Shown piece after piece: positions 17,695-26,081 of a stretch of 64,000 nt of DNA (positions are counted from its first letter, which is position 1; every line of letters starts with the position of its first letter). The notes below the pieces were generated by a model. It ran no database searches, had not been told where the DNA came from, and saw only the letters and a list, made by a program, of their open reading frames with translations. The DNA lies in assembly GCA_036641395.1 (NCBI GenBank), contig JAVWEY010000003.1, positions 1 to 64,000 of the forward strand. The letters are read 5' to 3'. The stretch is from JAVXTH01 sp036641395. GTDB taxonomy: Bacteria; Bacillota_I; Bacilli_A; Erysipelotrichales; Erysipelotrichaceae. Made by a program: the position numbers and the translations under genes.

Positions 17695-18393
17695 ATGTTT
17701 ACAATACTATTAGAGTTAATGTCTTCTGCTTTATGTTATATCGGTTACATTAAAAGCAATTCATTTCTTCAACCGCTTAATTCAAAAGATGAAGCACATT
17801 ATATATCTTTACTAGCAGATAAAGATATCGATGCTAGAAATCAATTAATTGAACACAACTTACGACTTGTTGCTCACATTGTAAAGAAATATGATATTAA
17901 AAAAGAACAAAAAGAAGATTTAATATCAATTGGAACAATTGGATTAATTAAAGCAGTCGATTCTTTTAAACCAGAAAAAGGCCATAAATTAACTACCTAT
18001 GCCTCACGTTGTATTGAAAATGAAATCTTAATGTATTTACGTTCTGCGAAACATTATTTTCAAAATGTATCTTTAAATGATGCAATTGCTCAAGATAAAG
18101 ATGGAAGTGAAATCACTTTACTTGATGCGATTGCATCACCTTGCGATAAATCAATTATTGATCATATGATGTTAGCAGATAACATTGAAAAACTAAATAC
18201 CTATATCCATGTATTAGATGCAAGAGAATTATCAATTATCACAAAACGCTTTGGTTTATATGGAAAACGCGAACAAACGCAAAGAGAAATCGCAAGTGAG
18301 ATGCATATTTCAAGGTCTTATGTTTCAAGAATTGAAAAACGTGCTTTTATGAAAATATATCGCGAGTTTAAAAAACAGGAGAAGAAAGGCTAA
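17695..18393 (+). CDS. sigK: Sporulation sigma factor SigK (uninterrupted)
   Basis: 232 residues, the late mother-cell sigma factor. The hydrophobic N-terminal stretch of about 20 residues corresponds to the inhibitory pro-sequence removed by SpoIVFB in Bacillus. NSFLQPLNSKDEA and LIEHNLRLVAHIVKKYD match SigK more closely than SigE. Region 2 (ISIGTIGLIKAVDSF, TTYASRCIENEILMYLR) and region 4 (QREIASEMHISRSYVSRIEKRA) are complete. The frame is continuous: there is no skin-type prophage splitting the gene. It is transcribed against its neighbours and ends in a terminator shared with purC. Confidence 0.92.
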   Translation: MFTILLELMSSALCYIGYIKSNSFLQPLNSKDEAHYISLLADKDIDARNQLIEHNLRLVAHIVKKYDIKKEQKEDLISIGTIGLIKAVDSFKPEKGHKLTTYASRCIENEILMYLRSAKHYFQNVSLNDAIAQDKDGSEITLLDAIASPCDKSIIDHMMLADNIEKLNTYIHVLDARELSIITKRFGLYGKREQTQREIASEMHISRSYVSRIEKRAFMKIYREFKKQEKKG

Positions 18394-18397
18394 AGAA

Positions 18398-18445
18398 AAT
18401 AGTATCAATCAGAAATAACTACCTGATTGATACTATTTATAAATA
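18398..18445. terminator. Bidirectional terminator between sigK and purC
   Basis: ATAGTATCAATCAG pairs with CTGATTGATACTAT (14 bp) around a 10-base loop, flanked by A/T-rich runs. The convergent genes sigK and purC share it. Confidence 0.85.
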
Positions 18446-18446
18446 A

Positions 18447-19127
18447 TTAAGCTAATATCATTGCCGTTAAATCCATTGGATCAACAATTACACCATCTTT
18501 ATAGACACGCATATTTCCAGAAGCAATTTCATCAATTAGAATTACTTCATCTTGATAGAAACCATATTCAAATTTAATATCATATAAATCTAATCCTTTT
18601 TCTTTTAAATCATCAGCGACAATCTTTGTGATTGCAAGGGTTTTAGCCTTTACTTCGTCAAATTGTTTTTCACTCATTACGTGAAGTGCAACAAGTCCCT
18701 CTTTGGTAACAATTGGATCCCCAAGATCATCGTTTTTAAAGGTCATTTCAACGTAACCACCATCAAGAACTGCACCTTCTTGTACATAGTCTTGATAACG
18801 ACGATAGAAGCTTCCTACGGCACGATAACGACAAATTACTTCAAGTCCTTTGCCAAAAGTCGTAGCTGGTAATACTTCCATTTCACATTTATCTACATCA
18901 GCCTTAACATATTGCGTTTTAATTCCGGCTGCATGAATCTTTTCAAAATAATAAATACTTGTACGTAAATTAGCACGGCCAATTCCTTCAATTTGTAATC
19001 CAACGGTATTCGCACCTGGATCAAACACTCCATTTTCACCGGTTACATCATCTTTAAAGGCTAGTAAATAATTACCATTATCTAAAGCAAAAACGTTTTT
19101 AGTCTTACCTTCATACACTTTTTTCAT
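18447..19127 (-). CDS. purC: SAICAR synthetase
   Basis: 226 residues. Joins CAIR and aspartate in purine synthesis. The start KKVYEGKTKNVF, DDVTGENGVFDPG near 26, RYRAVGSFYRRY near 100 and LIDEIASGNMRV near 196 are characteristic. It stands alone here, without other pur genes, between sigK and an unrelated operon. A plausible extended -10 lies in the 90 bases upstream but I did not find a clear -35. Confidence 0.95.
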   Translation of the reverse strand: MKKVYEGKTKNVFALDNGNYLLAFKDDVTGENGVFDPGANTVGLQIEGIGRANLRTSIYYFEKIHAAGIKTQYVKADVDKCEMEVLPATTFGKGLEVICRYRAVGSFYRRYQDYVQEGAVLDGGYVEMTFKNDDLGDPIVTKEGLVALHVMSEKQFDEVKAKTLAITKIVADDLKEKGLDLYDIKFEYGFYQDEVILIDEIASGNMRVYKDGVIVDPMDLTAMILA

Positions 19128-19214
19128 CGCGGTTGCGCCTCCATCTGTTTTTAACAGGATTATTTTATCACATGCAACATGACACGTATAGTAATTTAAA
19201 CAAAAAAATGAAAA

Positions 19215-20261
19215 TTATAAATTAATAAAAGGACGATAATACAAATCATAATCAAGTTTTTCATTGATTTTATTTAATCCTTCTAAAAATGCATCTAAAT
19301 CAAAAATAGCCAAATCAATATAACAATATGTCGTTCCAATTGCACTACCAATTGTTCTCGCAATCCATAATGGATATAATAATTCATGAATTTGCTTTTC
19401 TAATTGTGAATTAATCAGTGCAATATTCTCTCCATTTTGCTTATGTTCATAATATAAATATCCATATTCTCCACCTTTTTCTTTAAAATCACGACAGGTT
19501 TCAAACTCATCATTTTGAACTTCCTCAAATAGTTGAGAATTTGATGTCGCTACTACTACCATATCCTTACGAACACCAATTCCTTTTAATTCTTCATTCA
19601 ATTTATATACGTTATATATTTGTGTTGGATAATGATATTCATGCCAATCTTTATCGATAATAATATCACAAATATCTTCATAGAAATTAGGCAGTAACAC
19701 AACATTTTCTTCATCACTTTCTTGATCAATTATTTCAACACTAGCAATACGTGCTTCTATTTCTAATTCACCAACAAAGAGTTCTAACATATAACTCGTA
19801 ATCTGATTTTTTCTTAATTCCTCCATATCCTTAAAGGCTGGACAATAGATTTTTGTATGGATTGCTTTTAAATTATCATCTATTGTATAATATACTTTAA
19901 AATCTAAGCCAGTATATTCTTTATCTTTTATAGATAATGTCATATGCATTGAGCGATGACTACAAGGATGGCGATAACTATTAATAATCCAGTGTTCGCT
20001 TACTTCCTCTGGTGCACTTTTCATCATAACTTCGACAATATACTGTGCCGTTTTATTTGCACCAGTATCAAAAGTACATTCAAAGAAATCATCGGATTCC
20101 TCTACTTCCATCGAACATGAGGCAAGTTTCATTAGCTCGTCATTTAATTCATCAACTATTTCATGAATCGTACTACGATCATCTGCACGCAATGCATTTT
20201 CTAACTTTGTTTGATTTTTTTTAAAGTTCAACCAAAATTTCAGAATTTTCTTTCTCAACAT
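19215..20261 (-). CDS. Hypothetical protein, 348 residues
   Basis: I do not recognise this protein. It is soluble, acidic in the middle and has no signal peptide or membrane helix. An N-terminal basic segment (RKKILKFWLNFKKNQ) is followed by DERSTIHEIVDELNDEL-like text that resembles a DUF695-type N-terminus, and a WIINSYRHPCSHRSMH stretch near residue 93. The start at 20261 has GGGAGGA eight bases upstream and overlaps the upstream acetyltransferase gene by 41 bases, so the two are very likely translated from one message. No function is proposed. Confidence 0.7.
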   Translation of the reverse strand: MLRKKILKFWLNFKKNQTKLENALRADDRSTIHEIVDELNDELMKLASCSMEVEESDDFFECTFDTGANKTAQYIVEVMMKSAPEEVSEHWIINSYRHPCSHRSMHMTLSIKDKEYTGLDFKVYYTIDDNLKAIHTKIYCPAFKDMEELRKNQITSYMLELFVGELEIEARIASVEIIDQESDEENVVLLPNFYEDICDIIIDKDWHEYHYPTQIYNVYKLNEELKGIGVRKDMVVVATSNSQLFEEVQNDEFETCRDFKEKGGEYGYLYYEHKQNGENIALINSQLEKQIHELLYPLWIARTIGSAIGTTYCYIDLAIFDLDAFLEGLNKINEKLDYDLYYRPFINL

Positions 20262-20898
20262 GATTTAATTCCTCCCATTTTTTCATCATACAATATTGAA
20301 CGACATCATAATCATCATGAGAAATCGTTTTCATTAAAGTAAATCCATAATGCTCATAATATGTTACATTATCTCGATTATTTGTTTCAACACTAATATC
20401 CAATTGATGATCATAAGCATATTGAATTAATGTCTTCATTAATTCAGCACTAAAACCTTTCTTTTGTTTTGCTTTCTTTGTATAGATTAAATCAAGATGT
20501 AAATAAGGTTGATTCTCAAAGTCTTTAACCCAACTACTAGTAAACATACCATAACATTTTAAGGCATGAATTGCTTCATCTAAATTTTGAATATCTTTTA
20601 ATAATAGTACTAATTTTAAATTAAAACAAAGTAAGCGCCATGCATAATAGATTTTATTATTTTTACGATCATCAAAGACAATCATAACTGAGTTAAGTTT
20701 TTTACTATCACTATAAAAGTGAGCAAATGGTTGAATTGCCTTAATATAATAGCGTAAGAAACGTGTCATAATCGCCAATCGTTTCTTTTTATTAGGAAAT
20801 ACTACTTCAAACAAAGGATCATTTTTAAAGTTTTTTGCCATTTCTATATGTATTTTTTTAATATCTTCATCATTTAAATTATATAAATTTTCAATCAC
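20221..20898 (-). CDS. GNAT-family N-acetyltransferase
   Basis: 225 residues. The C-terminal half has the GNAT pattern: KKGFSAELMKTLI (acetyl-CoA loop, about 143-155), then VETNNRDNVTYYEHYGFTLMKTI (about 168-190). The N-terminal half carries an IKKIHIEMAKNFKNDPLF segment found in acetyltransferases with unknown small-molecule substrates. It overlaps the Gfo/Idh gene by 8 bases upstream and the hypothetical gene downstream by 41. Confidence 0.82.
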   Translation of the reverse strand: MIENLYNLNDEDIKKIHIEMAKNFKNDPLFEVVFPNKKKRLAIMTRFLRYYIKAIQPFAHFYSDSKKLNSVMIVFDDRKNNKIYYAWRLLCFNLKLVLLLKDIQNLDEAIHALKCYGMFTSSWVKDFENQPYLHLDLIYTKKAKQKKGFSAELMKTLIQYAYDHQLDISVETNNRDNVTYYEHYGFTLMKTISHDDYDVVQYCMMKKWEELNHVEKENSEILVEL

Positions 20899-21850
20899 TA
20901 AGGTTTACGCTCCTTTCCATTATTCTAAGATTTTGATAAGAAGCATTTTCACTCATAATATCATTTTCTACTTTATGATTTAAAAGATCATTTACAAAAG
21001 CTTGAATCTCATATTTAAATTCATCTTTATTATGCTTTTCTTCAAAAATTGTTACCTTATCACCTTGATGTAAATAAGCTTTATCACATTTCCAAAAGTC
21101 GGGAATTTCAATGTAGCCATCTTCTCCATAAATATAAGCAATATTCTTAGTTGAAATCCCAATTCCACCACGAATACTAGCCATTAAACCATTTTCATAA
21201 GTTAGTAATACTTGCGTTAAATCATCCACTCCACTCGTATTTAAAAGTGAAGTTGATTTAAAATCAATGACTGGTGAATTAGCCAAGTAATTACAATAAC
21301 CCAAAGGATAAATACCAACATCATATAAACCTCCACCACCATATTTTTTTGTATAAACCCAATGATCTTTTTCACCATCAAACTTATAACAATAACTTCC
21401 TTCTAAGTAGCGAACCTTTCCAATTAAACCTGTTTCCATCCATTTCTTTACTTGTTTTGTGACAGGAAGAAAATTAGCTTTAAATGCTTCCATTAATAAT
21501 AATTGATGTTCTTTGGCATATTGAAAGGCAACCTTAACCTGCTTACTATGAACCATAAAAGGTTTTTCACACATGACATGCTTTCCATGTCTTAAGGCTT
21601 CCATAACCATATCAAAATGAGCCTGAGTCGGTGTTGCGATATATACTGCATCTACATTTTTATCCTCTAAACATGCTTCATAACTACCATAAGCATGAGG
21701 AATATTATATTCAATTTGAAATGCTTCTGCTTTATTTAAAGAACGAGCAGCTACACCATATAATTCTAATTCTTCTACTTGTTTCATTCCTTTAACGACA
21801 CGTTTAGAAATGTTACCAGGTCCCAAGATTGCGAATCTAATTTTAGACAT
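20891..21850 (-). CDS. Gfo/Idh/MocA-family oxidoreductase
   Basis: 319 residues. An N-terminal Rossmann fold (FAILGPGNISKRVVKGM), the conserved EKP motif in HVMCEKPFMV near residue 94, and a C-terminal substrate domain with GGGGLYDVGIYPLGY near 170. Members oxidise or reduce sugars, inositols or dihydrodiols with NAD(P); the substrate cannot be read from sequence. First gene of a three-gene overlapping unit with the acetyltransferase and the hypothetical protein. Confidence 0.9.
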   Translation of the reverse strand: MSKIRFAILGPGNISKRVVKGMKQVEELELYGVAARSLNKAEAFQIEYNIPHAYGSYEACLEDKNVDAVYIATPTQAHFDMVMEALRHGKHVMCEKPFMVHSKQVKVAFQYAKEHQLLLMEAFKANFLPVTKQVKKWMETGLIGKVRYLEGSYCYKFDGEKDHWVYTKKYGGGGLYDVGIYPLGYCNYLANSPVIDFKSTSLLNTSGVDDLTQVLLTYENGLMASIRGGIGISTKNIAYIYGEDGYIEIPDFWKCDKAYLHQGDKVTIFEEKHNKDEFKYEIQAFVNDLLNHKVENDIMSENASYQNLRIMERSVNLSD

Positions 21851-21920
21851 ATCATCACCTCGAAACCCATTATATCATAATATATCAAATCTTATGATAA
21901 TAAAAATTGATAATGCAATC

Positions 21921-21953
21921 AAAAAAAGCACTTAACAAATCATAAGTGCTTCT
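21921..21953 (-). terminator. Terminator of the spoIIA operon
   Basis: Stem AAGCACTTA (21927-21935) with TAAGTGCTT (21943-21951), followed on the minus strand by a seven-base T-run. The sigF stop codon (21932-21934) lies inside the stem. Confidence 0.85.
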
Positions 21954-22663
21954 CTAAGCTTCTCAATAATCTTCTTTTCTAAGCGGGATACTTGAACTTG
22001 TGATATCTGCAGTTTTAGGGCAATTTCATCTTGTTTCATTCCTAAATCATAACGATAATAAAGAATTAAACGCTCTCTTTGACTTAAGTTACTTATTTCT
22101 TTATCAAGTGATAAACGTAAAACAATATCTTCTTCAGAATTATTTGCGACTTTATCGGATAAATGTATTTCATTCCCATCTTTTTCATAAATTGGTTCAT
22201 CTAAAGAATATATAAACTGATTTGCTTCAAAAGCTAAAATTACATCACTCACATCAATTACCATATAATCAGCTATTTCTTGATACGTTACATCTCGATT
22301 ATATACTTGCGTTAATTGCTCTTTCACTTTCGTCATTTTTAAATAACCTTCTTTTAATGATCGAGAAATACGCATCGTACCATCATCCCGAAAAAAGCGT
22401 TTAATTTCTCCCATAATAACTGGTACTGCATAAGTGGAAAACTTTACTTCATAACTTATATCAAACTTATTAATAGCTTTCATTAAACCAATACACCCAA
22501 TCTGAAATAACTCATCACTTCCTAAACGGCTATGTGAAAAGCGTTTCACAATTGCATAAACAAGCGGAGTATTTGCCTTTACAAATTCTTCCTTTAGTTC
22601 ATCATTACCATTTTGAATTTCTATAATTGCTTTTTCATTATCGATGATTTCCATCATGCTCAC
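21932..22663 (-). CDS. sigF: Forespore sigma factor SigF
   Basis: 243 residues, the first compartment-specific sigma factor, active in the forespore. Region 2 (RFSHSRLGSDELFQIGCIGLMKAINKFD, FSTYAVPVIMGEIKRFFRDDG) and region 4 (KQDEIALKLQISQVQVSRLEKKI) are complete. It overlaps spoIIAB by 26 bases and is held inactive by SpoIIAB until SpoIIAA is dephosphorylated. SigG is the main alternative by sequence, but the spoIIAA-spoIIAB context decides for SigF. Confidence 0.95.
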   Translation of the reverse strand: MSMMEIIDNEKAIIEIQNGNDELKEEFVKANTPLVYAIVKRFSHSRLGSDELFQIGCIGLMKAINKFDISYEVKFSTYAVPVIMGEIKRFFRDDGTMRISRSLKEGYLKMTKVKEQLTQVYNRDVTYQEIADYMVIDVSDVILAFEANQFIYSLDEPIYEKDGNEIHLSDKVANNSEEDIVLRLSLDKEISNLSQRERLILYYRYDLGMKQDEIALKLQISQVQVSRLEKKIIEKLREALMIC

Positions 22664-23075
22664 TCAATCTCTTATGGATCGTAATACATGTCCCCTTGTT
22701 AATCGTGGAATCAATATGAAATTCATCGGCAAAGGTAGCCATAATGGTAAGACCCATACCACTTCTCTCTAAATGTTCTTTACTTGTATATAATGGTTGC
22801 ATTGCTTGATCAATATCTTCAATACCACAACCCTCATCCTCAACAACAATCAAAACTTCTCTAGCATCATATTCCATATGTAACGTAATAATACCTTCAG
22901 GATTATCTTCATACCCATGAATCATTGCATTCACTACCGCCTCAGCTATCATTGTTTTTATTTCCATTACTTCTTCAAGACTTGGATTCAGTGGCATTAA
23001 AAATGCAATCGCACTGGTCCGGGCAAATGCTTCATTTTCTAATTTAGCGACAAAGTTTAATGTCATTGTATTCAT
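22638..23075 (-). CDS. spoIIAB: Anti-sigma F factor / kinase SpoIIAB
   Basis: 145 residues, a GHKL ATPase. The N box EAVVNAMIHGYED near 46, the G1 box VEDEGCGIEDID near 77 and G2 box SGMGLTIM near 105 are present. It binds SigF and phosphorylates SpoIIAA. It overlaps both neighbours by a few bases, which keeps the stoichiometry of the three proteins. Confidence 0.96.
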   Translation of the reverse strand: MNTMTLNFVAKLENEAFARTSAIAFLMPLNPSLEEVMEIKTMIAEAVVNAMIHGYEDNPEGIITLHMEYDAREVLIVVEDEGCGIEDIDQAMQPLYTSKEHLERSGMGLTIMATFADEFHIDSTINKGTCITIHKRLSEHDGNHR

Positions 23076-23389
23076 ATCTTTACCTCATTTCTTTCATACT
23101 CAATTATTTGAAATATTCCTGACATGTGAAATAGCGCTTTATTTGATGTTGACAAATTACAAAGAATTAATCTCGCATGATATTTAGATAATTGTTTATA
23201 ACGTGCTAATACAAAACCAATTCCAGTACTATCGACAAAACTTATTTCCTCAAAGTCCATTTTCACAATTGCAGGATGATATCGATCAATTAAATCAATA
23301 CATATTTGCTTTAGATTACTTAAAGTTAAATTGTCTAAATCACCATAGAAATAGAAATAAAGTGTGTTACCAATTAATTTATGTTTCAT
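23072..23389 (-). CDS. spoIIAA: Anti-anti-sigma factor SpoIIAA
   Basis: 105 residues, STAS domain. The phosphorylatable serine is in the FVDSTGIGFVLARY motif near residue 58. Unphosphorylated SpoIIAA releases SigF from SpoIIAB after SpoIIE acts. First gene of the operon; TTGGAGGG lies upstream of the ATG. The upstream interval holds two 0A boxes (see 23444-23471). Confidence 0.96.
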   Translation of the reverse strand: MKHKLIGNTLYFYFYGDLDNLTLSNLKQICIDLIDRYHPAIVKMDFEEISFVDSTGIGFVLARYKQLSKYHARLILCNLSTSNKALFHMSGIFQIIEYERNEVKI

Positions 23390-23443
23390 AAGTTTATCCC
23401 TCCAAATATTATCCTATCACTTTTTAAAAGCTTACAGTAGAAA

Positions 23444-23471
23444 TGCGACAAAGCATCTGTTGCTTCGACAA
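23444..23471 (-). promoter_or_regulatory. Two tandem 0A-box sequences in front of spoIIAA
   Basis: Read on the minus strand, TTGTCGAA (23471-23464) is an exact Spo0A box and TTGTCGCA (23451-23444) is a one-mismatch copy, 20 bases apart in the same orientation, about two helical turns. The proximal box lies 17 bases before a weak -10-like TAAAAA (23426-23421). I did not find a sigma-H type -10 (GAAT). B. subtilis PspoIIA is also a Spo0A target. Confidence 0.65.
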
Positions 23472-23494
23472 AAAAAGATGCGCAAGCACATCTT
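23471..23494 (-). terminator. Terminator between dacF and spoIIAA
   Basis: On the minus strand AAGATGTGC pairs with GCGCATCTT (one wobble) and is followed by seven T. The last two T belong to the distal 0A box. It means that spoIIAA-spoIIAB-sigF need their own promoter downstream. Confidence 0.8.
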
Positions 23495-24650
23495 ATGATA
23501 GGATTCTTTTGATTGATTTAAGTAAGATATCAAAATAATTCAAAGCAATAATATCGCTATCAATATATAAATCCGTCTTTATTTTATAACCATTATCCAT
23601 TTCAATATTAACTGAACCAATTACATCTCCTTTTTTAAAAGGAACATTACCATTTAATAATTCAATTTTACGTTTACGCTCTTTTGCCTCTTTTCCTTTT
23701 TCAAATAAATACGTTACATCATCCTTTAAACGTAAATTAGCATGCTTTGGTTTTCCTTTATCAAAGGTAAGTTTTTGAATGATTTTATTTTTATTCATTA
23801 AAATTCCGGTTGAAAATTGTGAAAAGCCATAATCAAGCATTTGTTTACTTTCTGTATTACGCATTTTGGAATTTGGTTCTCCCATGACAACGGATATTAA
23901 ACGTAAGTTATCTTTCTTCGCACTTACCGTAATACAACTTCTTGCTTCTTGAGTAAAACCTGTTTTAAGACCATCGACACCTGGATATTGTTTTAGTAAT
24001 TTATTGGTATTAACTAGCCAGAATTTCTTATCACTTTTCTCTCTAATATAAGCATCGTATTTCGAAGTGACGCTTAATAAATCTTTACCGCCAACTTCAA
24101 TTAATGCTTTTGCTATGATTGCCATATCTTTTGCGCATGAATAGTGCTTAGGATCATGTAAACCTGTTGCATTGACAAAATTAGTATTTGTGAGTTTCAA
24201 TGCTTTTCCCTTTTCATTCATTCTTTCCACAAAATGTTCATTGCTTCCCGCAATCATTTCTCCGATTGCCACCATCGCATCATTTGCGGATGCGATACAG
24301 ATTGCTTTCAATAAATCCCGTGCACTCATCGTCTCATTTACTTCAAGAAAGACCTGTGAGCCCCCCATACTAGCCGCTAACTCACTTGTCGTAACTTTAT
24401 CACTCCACTTTAGTTTACCTGCTTGATGTGCCTCATATAGAAGTAATAAACCCATCATCTTGGTCATACTAGCCGGATATAAACGATCTGTTTCATGTTT
24501 TGCGTAAATAACTTTGCCACTATTATATTCGATTAAATAGGCACTTAATGCATTAGGTGCTAAATCAATTTCAGTTGCATGAGTTGGAATTATCATAAAT
24601 ATATTTATACATACAGATAAACTTAAAATAATAATCAATATTTTTTTCAT
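23493..24650 (-). CDS. dacF: D-alanyl-D-alanine carboxypeptidase (DacF-like)
   Basis: 385 residues from the ATG at 24650, which has GAGGTAG upstream; the longer frame to 24734 lacks a signal. A signal peptide (KKILIIILSLSVCINIFMIIPTHA) leads to a PBP5-type domain with SMTK near residue 60 (nucleophile Ser), SAND near 115 and KTG near 227, then a C-terminal beta domain and an amphipathic tail. It trims the stem peptide of peptidoglycan. Position upstream of spoIIAA matches dacF, which in B. subtilis is forespore-expressed. A GTATA element and CATATTA 16 bases apart (about 24670-24700) resemble a sigma-F/G promoter, but an overlapping TATAAT also fits sigma-A. Confidence 0.9.
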   Translation of the reverse strand: MKKILIIILSLSVCINIFMIIPTHATEIDLAPNALSAYLIEYNSGKVIYAKHETDRLYPASMTKMMGLLLLYEAHQAGKLKWSDKVTTSELAASMGGSQVFLEVNETMSARDLLKAICIASANDAMVAIGEMIAGSNEHFVERMNEKGKALKLTNTNFVNATGLHDPKHYSCAKDMAIIAKALIEVGGKDLLSVTSKYDAYIREKSDKKFWLVNTNKLLKQYPGVDGLKTGFTQEARSCITVSAKKDNLRLISVVMGEPNSKMRNTESKQMLDYGFSQFSTGILMNKNKIIQKLTFDKGKPKHANLRLKDDVTYLFEKGKEAKERKRKIELLNGNVPFKKGDVIGSVNIEMDNGYKIKTDLYIDSDIIALNYFDILLKSIKRILS

Positions 24651-24703
24651 ATTTTCTACCTCAATAAATAATATGAAACATTTATCAATATTATACATAA
24701 GCC

Positions 24704-24732
24704 TAAAAAAAAATGACTCAAAAAGAGTCATC
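24704..24732 (-). terminator. Terminator after the murJ-rsuA-folA unit
   Basis: Stem ATGACTC (24713-24719) with GAGTCAT (24725-24731), then a T-run of nine bases on the minus strand. It lies about 50 bases after the small membrane-peptide gene. Confidence 0.85.
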
Positions 24733-24784
24733 AATCAATTAAATATTCTAAGCTTTACACGACTCACATCACAAGCAATTATCA

Positions 24785-24913
24785 TTATTTATCTATATGA
24801 TTTGCTTGGTGATGATATTTTCTCATTCTTGCCAGATAAATTGTTGGAAATACAATCGAAGAAACGGCAATCGTAAGTAATGACAAACTCACAATAATCT
24901 CATATAAGCTCAT
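24785..24913 (-). CDS. Small membrane peptide, 42 residues, coupled to folA
   Basis: A short gene ending the murJ-rsuA-folA operon. ATG at 24913 overlaps the folA TGA (ATGA), and GAGGAG lies nine bases upstream, inside folA. The peptide has a short N-terminal part, one hydrophobic helix (about residues 6-27, IIVSLSLLTIAVSSIVF) and a polar basic C-terminus (RMRKYHHQANHIDK), so it is a single-pass membrane peptide. The strong ribosome site, the coupling and the terminator just after it make it a real gene. I recognise no family and propose no function. Confidence 0.75.
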   Translation of the reverse strand: MSLYEIIVSLSLLTIAVSSIVFPTIYLARMRKYHHQANHIDK

Positions 24914-25386
24914 AAATTTTCTCCTCTACGATAATGTTTTAAAGTAAAATTATTATTCTCAATTATCGATTCACAATAAAACATAGATAAATCTAAATCT
25001 AAATAAGTATCTCCCTCATGAATTCCAGGAATAATCGATACATACATTTCATCTACATAATCATAAGCTAATTCATATATTTGTTTACCTCCACAAATAT
25101 ATAAATTCTTTCCTTCATCTTTAAATTGCTTTATCATTGAAATTGGATTCAAACATACACATCCATCCCTTTGATCTATCTTAAAATCAGCATGACTCGT
25201 TACAACATGTACATAACGATTTAATAATGGTTTTGGTAAATGTTCAAAGGTAGTGCGTCCCATTAGAACCTCACTATCTTTTGTTTTATGAGCAAACCAG
25301 TTTAAATCATCTTGATTATGCCAAGCCATTTTACCACGACTTCCGATTAATCCACTTTCATCAATTGCGACAATTAATATAATCAA
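24910..25386 (-). CDS. folA: Dihydrofolate reductase
   Basis: 158 residues. Reduces dihydrofolate with NADPH; the trimethoprim target. Visible: the Met20-loop region LIGSRGKMAWHNQDDL near 12-27 (the usual acidic residue is Asp27 in ...QDDLNWF), VLMGRTTFEHLPKPL near 40, the nucleotide loop YICGGKQIYELA near 97 and the final GDTYLDLD. thyA is not beside it. It overlaps rsuA by 4 bases. Confidence 0.95.
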   Translation of the reverse strand: MIILIVAIDESGLIGSRGKMAWHNQDDLNWFAHKTKDSEVLMGRTTFEHLPKPLLNRYVHVVTSHADFKIDQRDGCVCLNPISMIKQFKDEGKNLYICGGKQIYELAYDYVDEMYVSIIPGIHEGDTYLDLDLSMFYCESIIENNNFTLKHYRRGENL

Positions 25387-26081
25387 TTGGATTTACCTTT
25401 TAAACATTCAATTTCTTTTAAAGATAATTCTCGATATTCTCCAAGTTTTAATGCTTCATCTAATTCTAATTCCCCAAAAGCTATCCTAGATAATTCAATT
25501 ACTTCATTACCAACTGCTTTCATCATTCTTTTTACTTGGTGAAATTTTCCTTCTTGTATTGTTAAATGGATACATCTTTCACTTATTACTTCAACCCTTG
25601 CTGGTTTATAATTATCATCCTCATAAGCAACACCTTGAATTAATAAATCAATTTGTTGTTGATCAATTGGTAAAGCTAATTGCACTTGATATACCTTGTT
25701 TTTATGATACTTAGGTGATAATAAACAATGTGCTAATTCTCCATCGTTACTAATAATTAATAAACCAGTTGTATCAACATCAAGTCGTCCAATCGGAAAT
25801 AAATCAGTTCTTTGATCTTCTAATAAAGATAAAACAGTCGGATAAACATTATCTTTTGTAGCACTAACAACACCTTTAGGCTTATGTAACATATAATATA
25901 CAAATTGTTGATAGTTAATTCTTTCATCATTCCATAATATTTCATCACTGTTTTCATCAATATGAAAACTCTCGTCTTTTATCACTATATTATTTACTTT
26001 GATCTGTGAAGAACGAACTAATTTCTTAACATCTTTTCGACTCATTAATAAAGCATGGGATAAATATTTATCAAGACGCAT
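25383..26081 (-). CDS. rsuA: 16S rRNA pseudouridine synthase, RsuA family
   Basis: 232 residues. An N-terminal S4 domain (MRLDKYLSHALLMSRKDVKKLVRSSQIKVN) and a catalytic domain with FPIGRLDVDTTGLLIISNDG near 97 (catalytic Asp in RLD). RsuA-type enzymes modify U516 of 16S rRNA. The pairing with a MurJ/YtgP flippase is conserved in Bacillus (ytgP-ytzG). Confidence 0.93.
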   Translation of the reverse strand: MRLDKYLSHALLMSRKDVKKLVRSSQIKVNNIVIKDESFHIDENSDEILWNDERINYQQFVYYMLHKPKGVVSATKDNVYPTVLSLLEDQRTDLFPIGRLDVDTTGLLIISNDGELAHCLLSPKYHKNKVYQVQLALPIDQQQIDLLIQGVAYEDDNYKPARVEVISERCIHLTIQEGKFHQVKRMMKAVGNEVIELSRIAFGELELDEALKLGEYRELSLKEIECLKGKSN

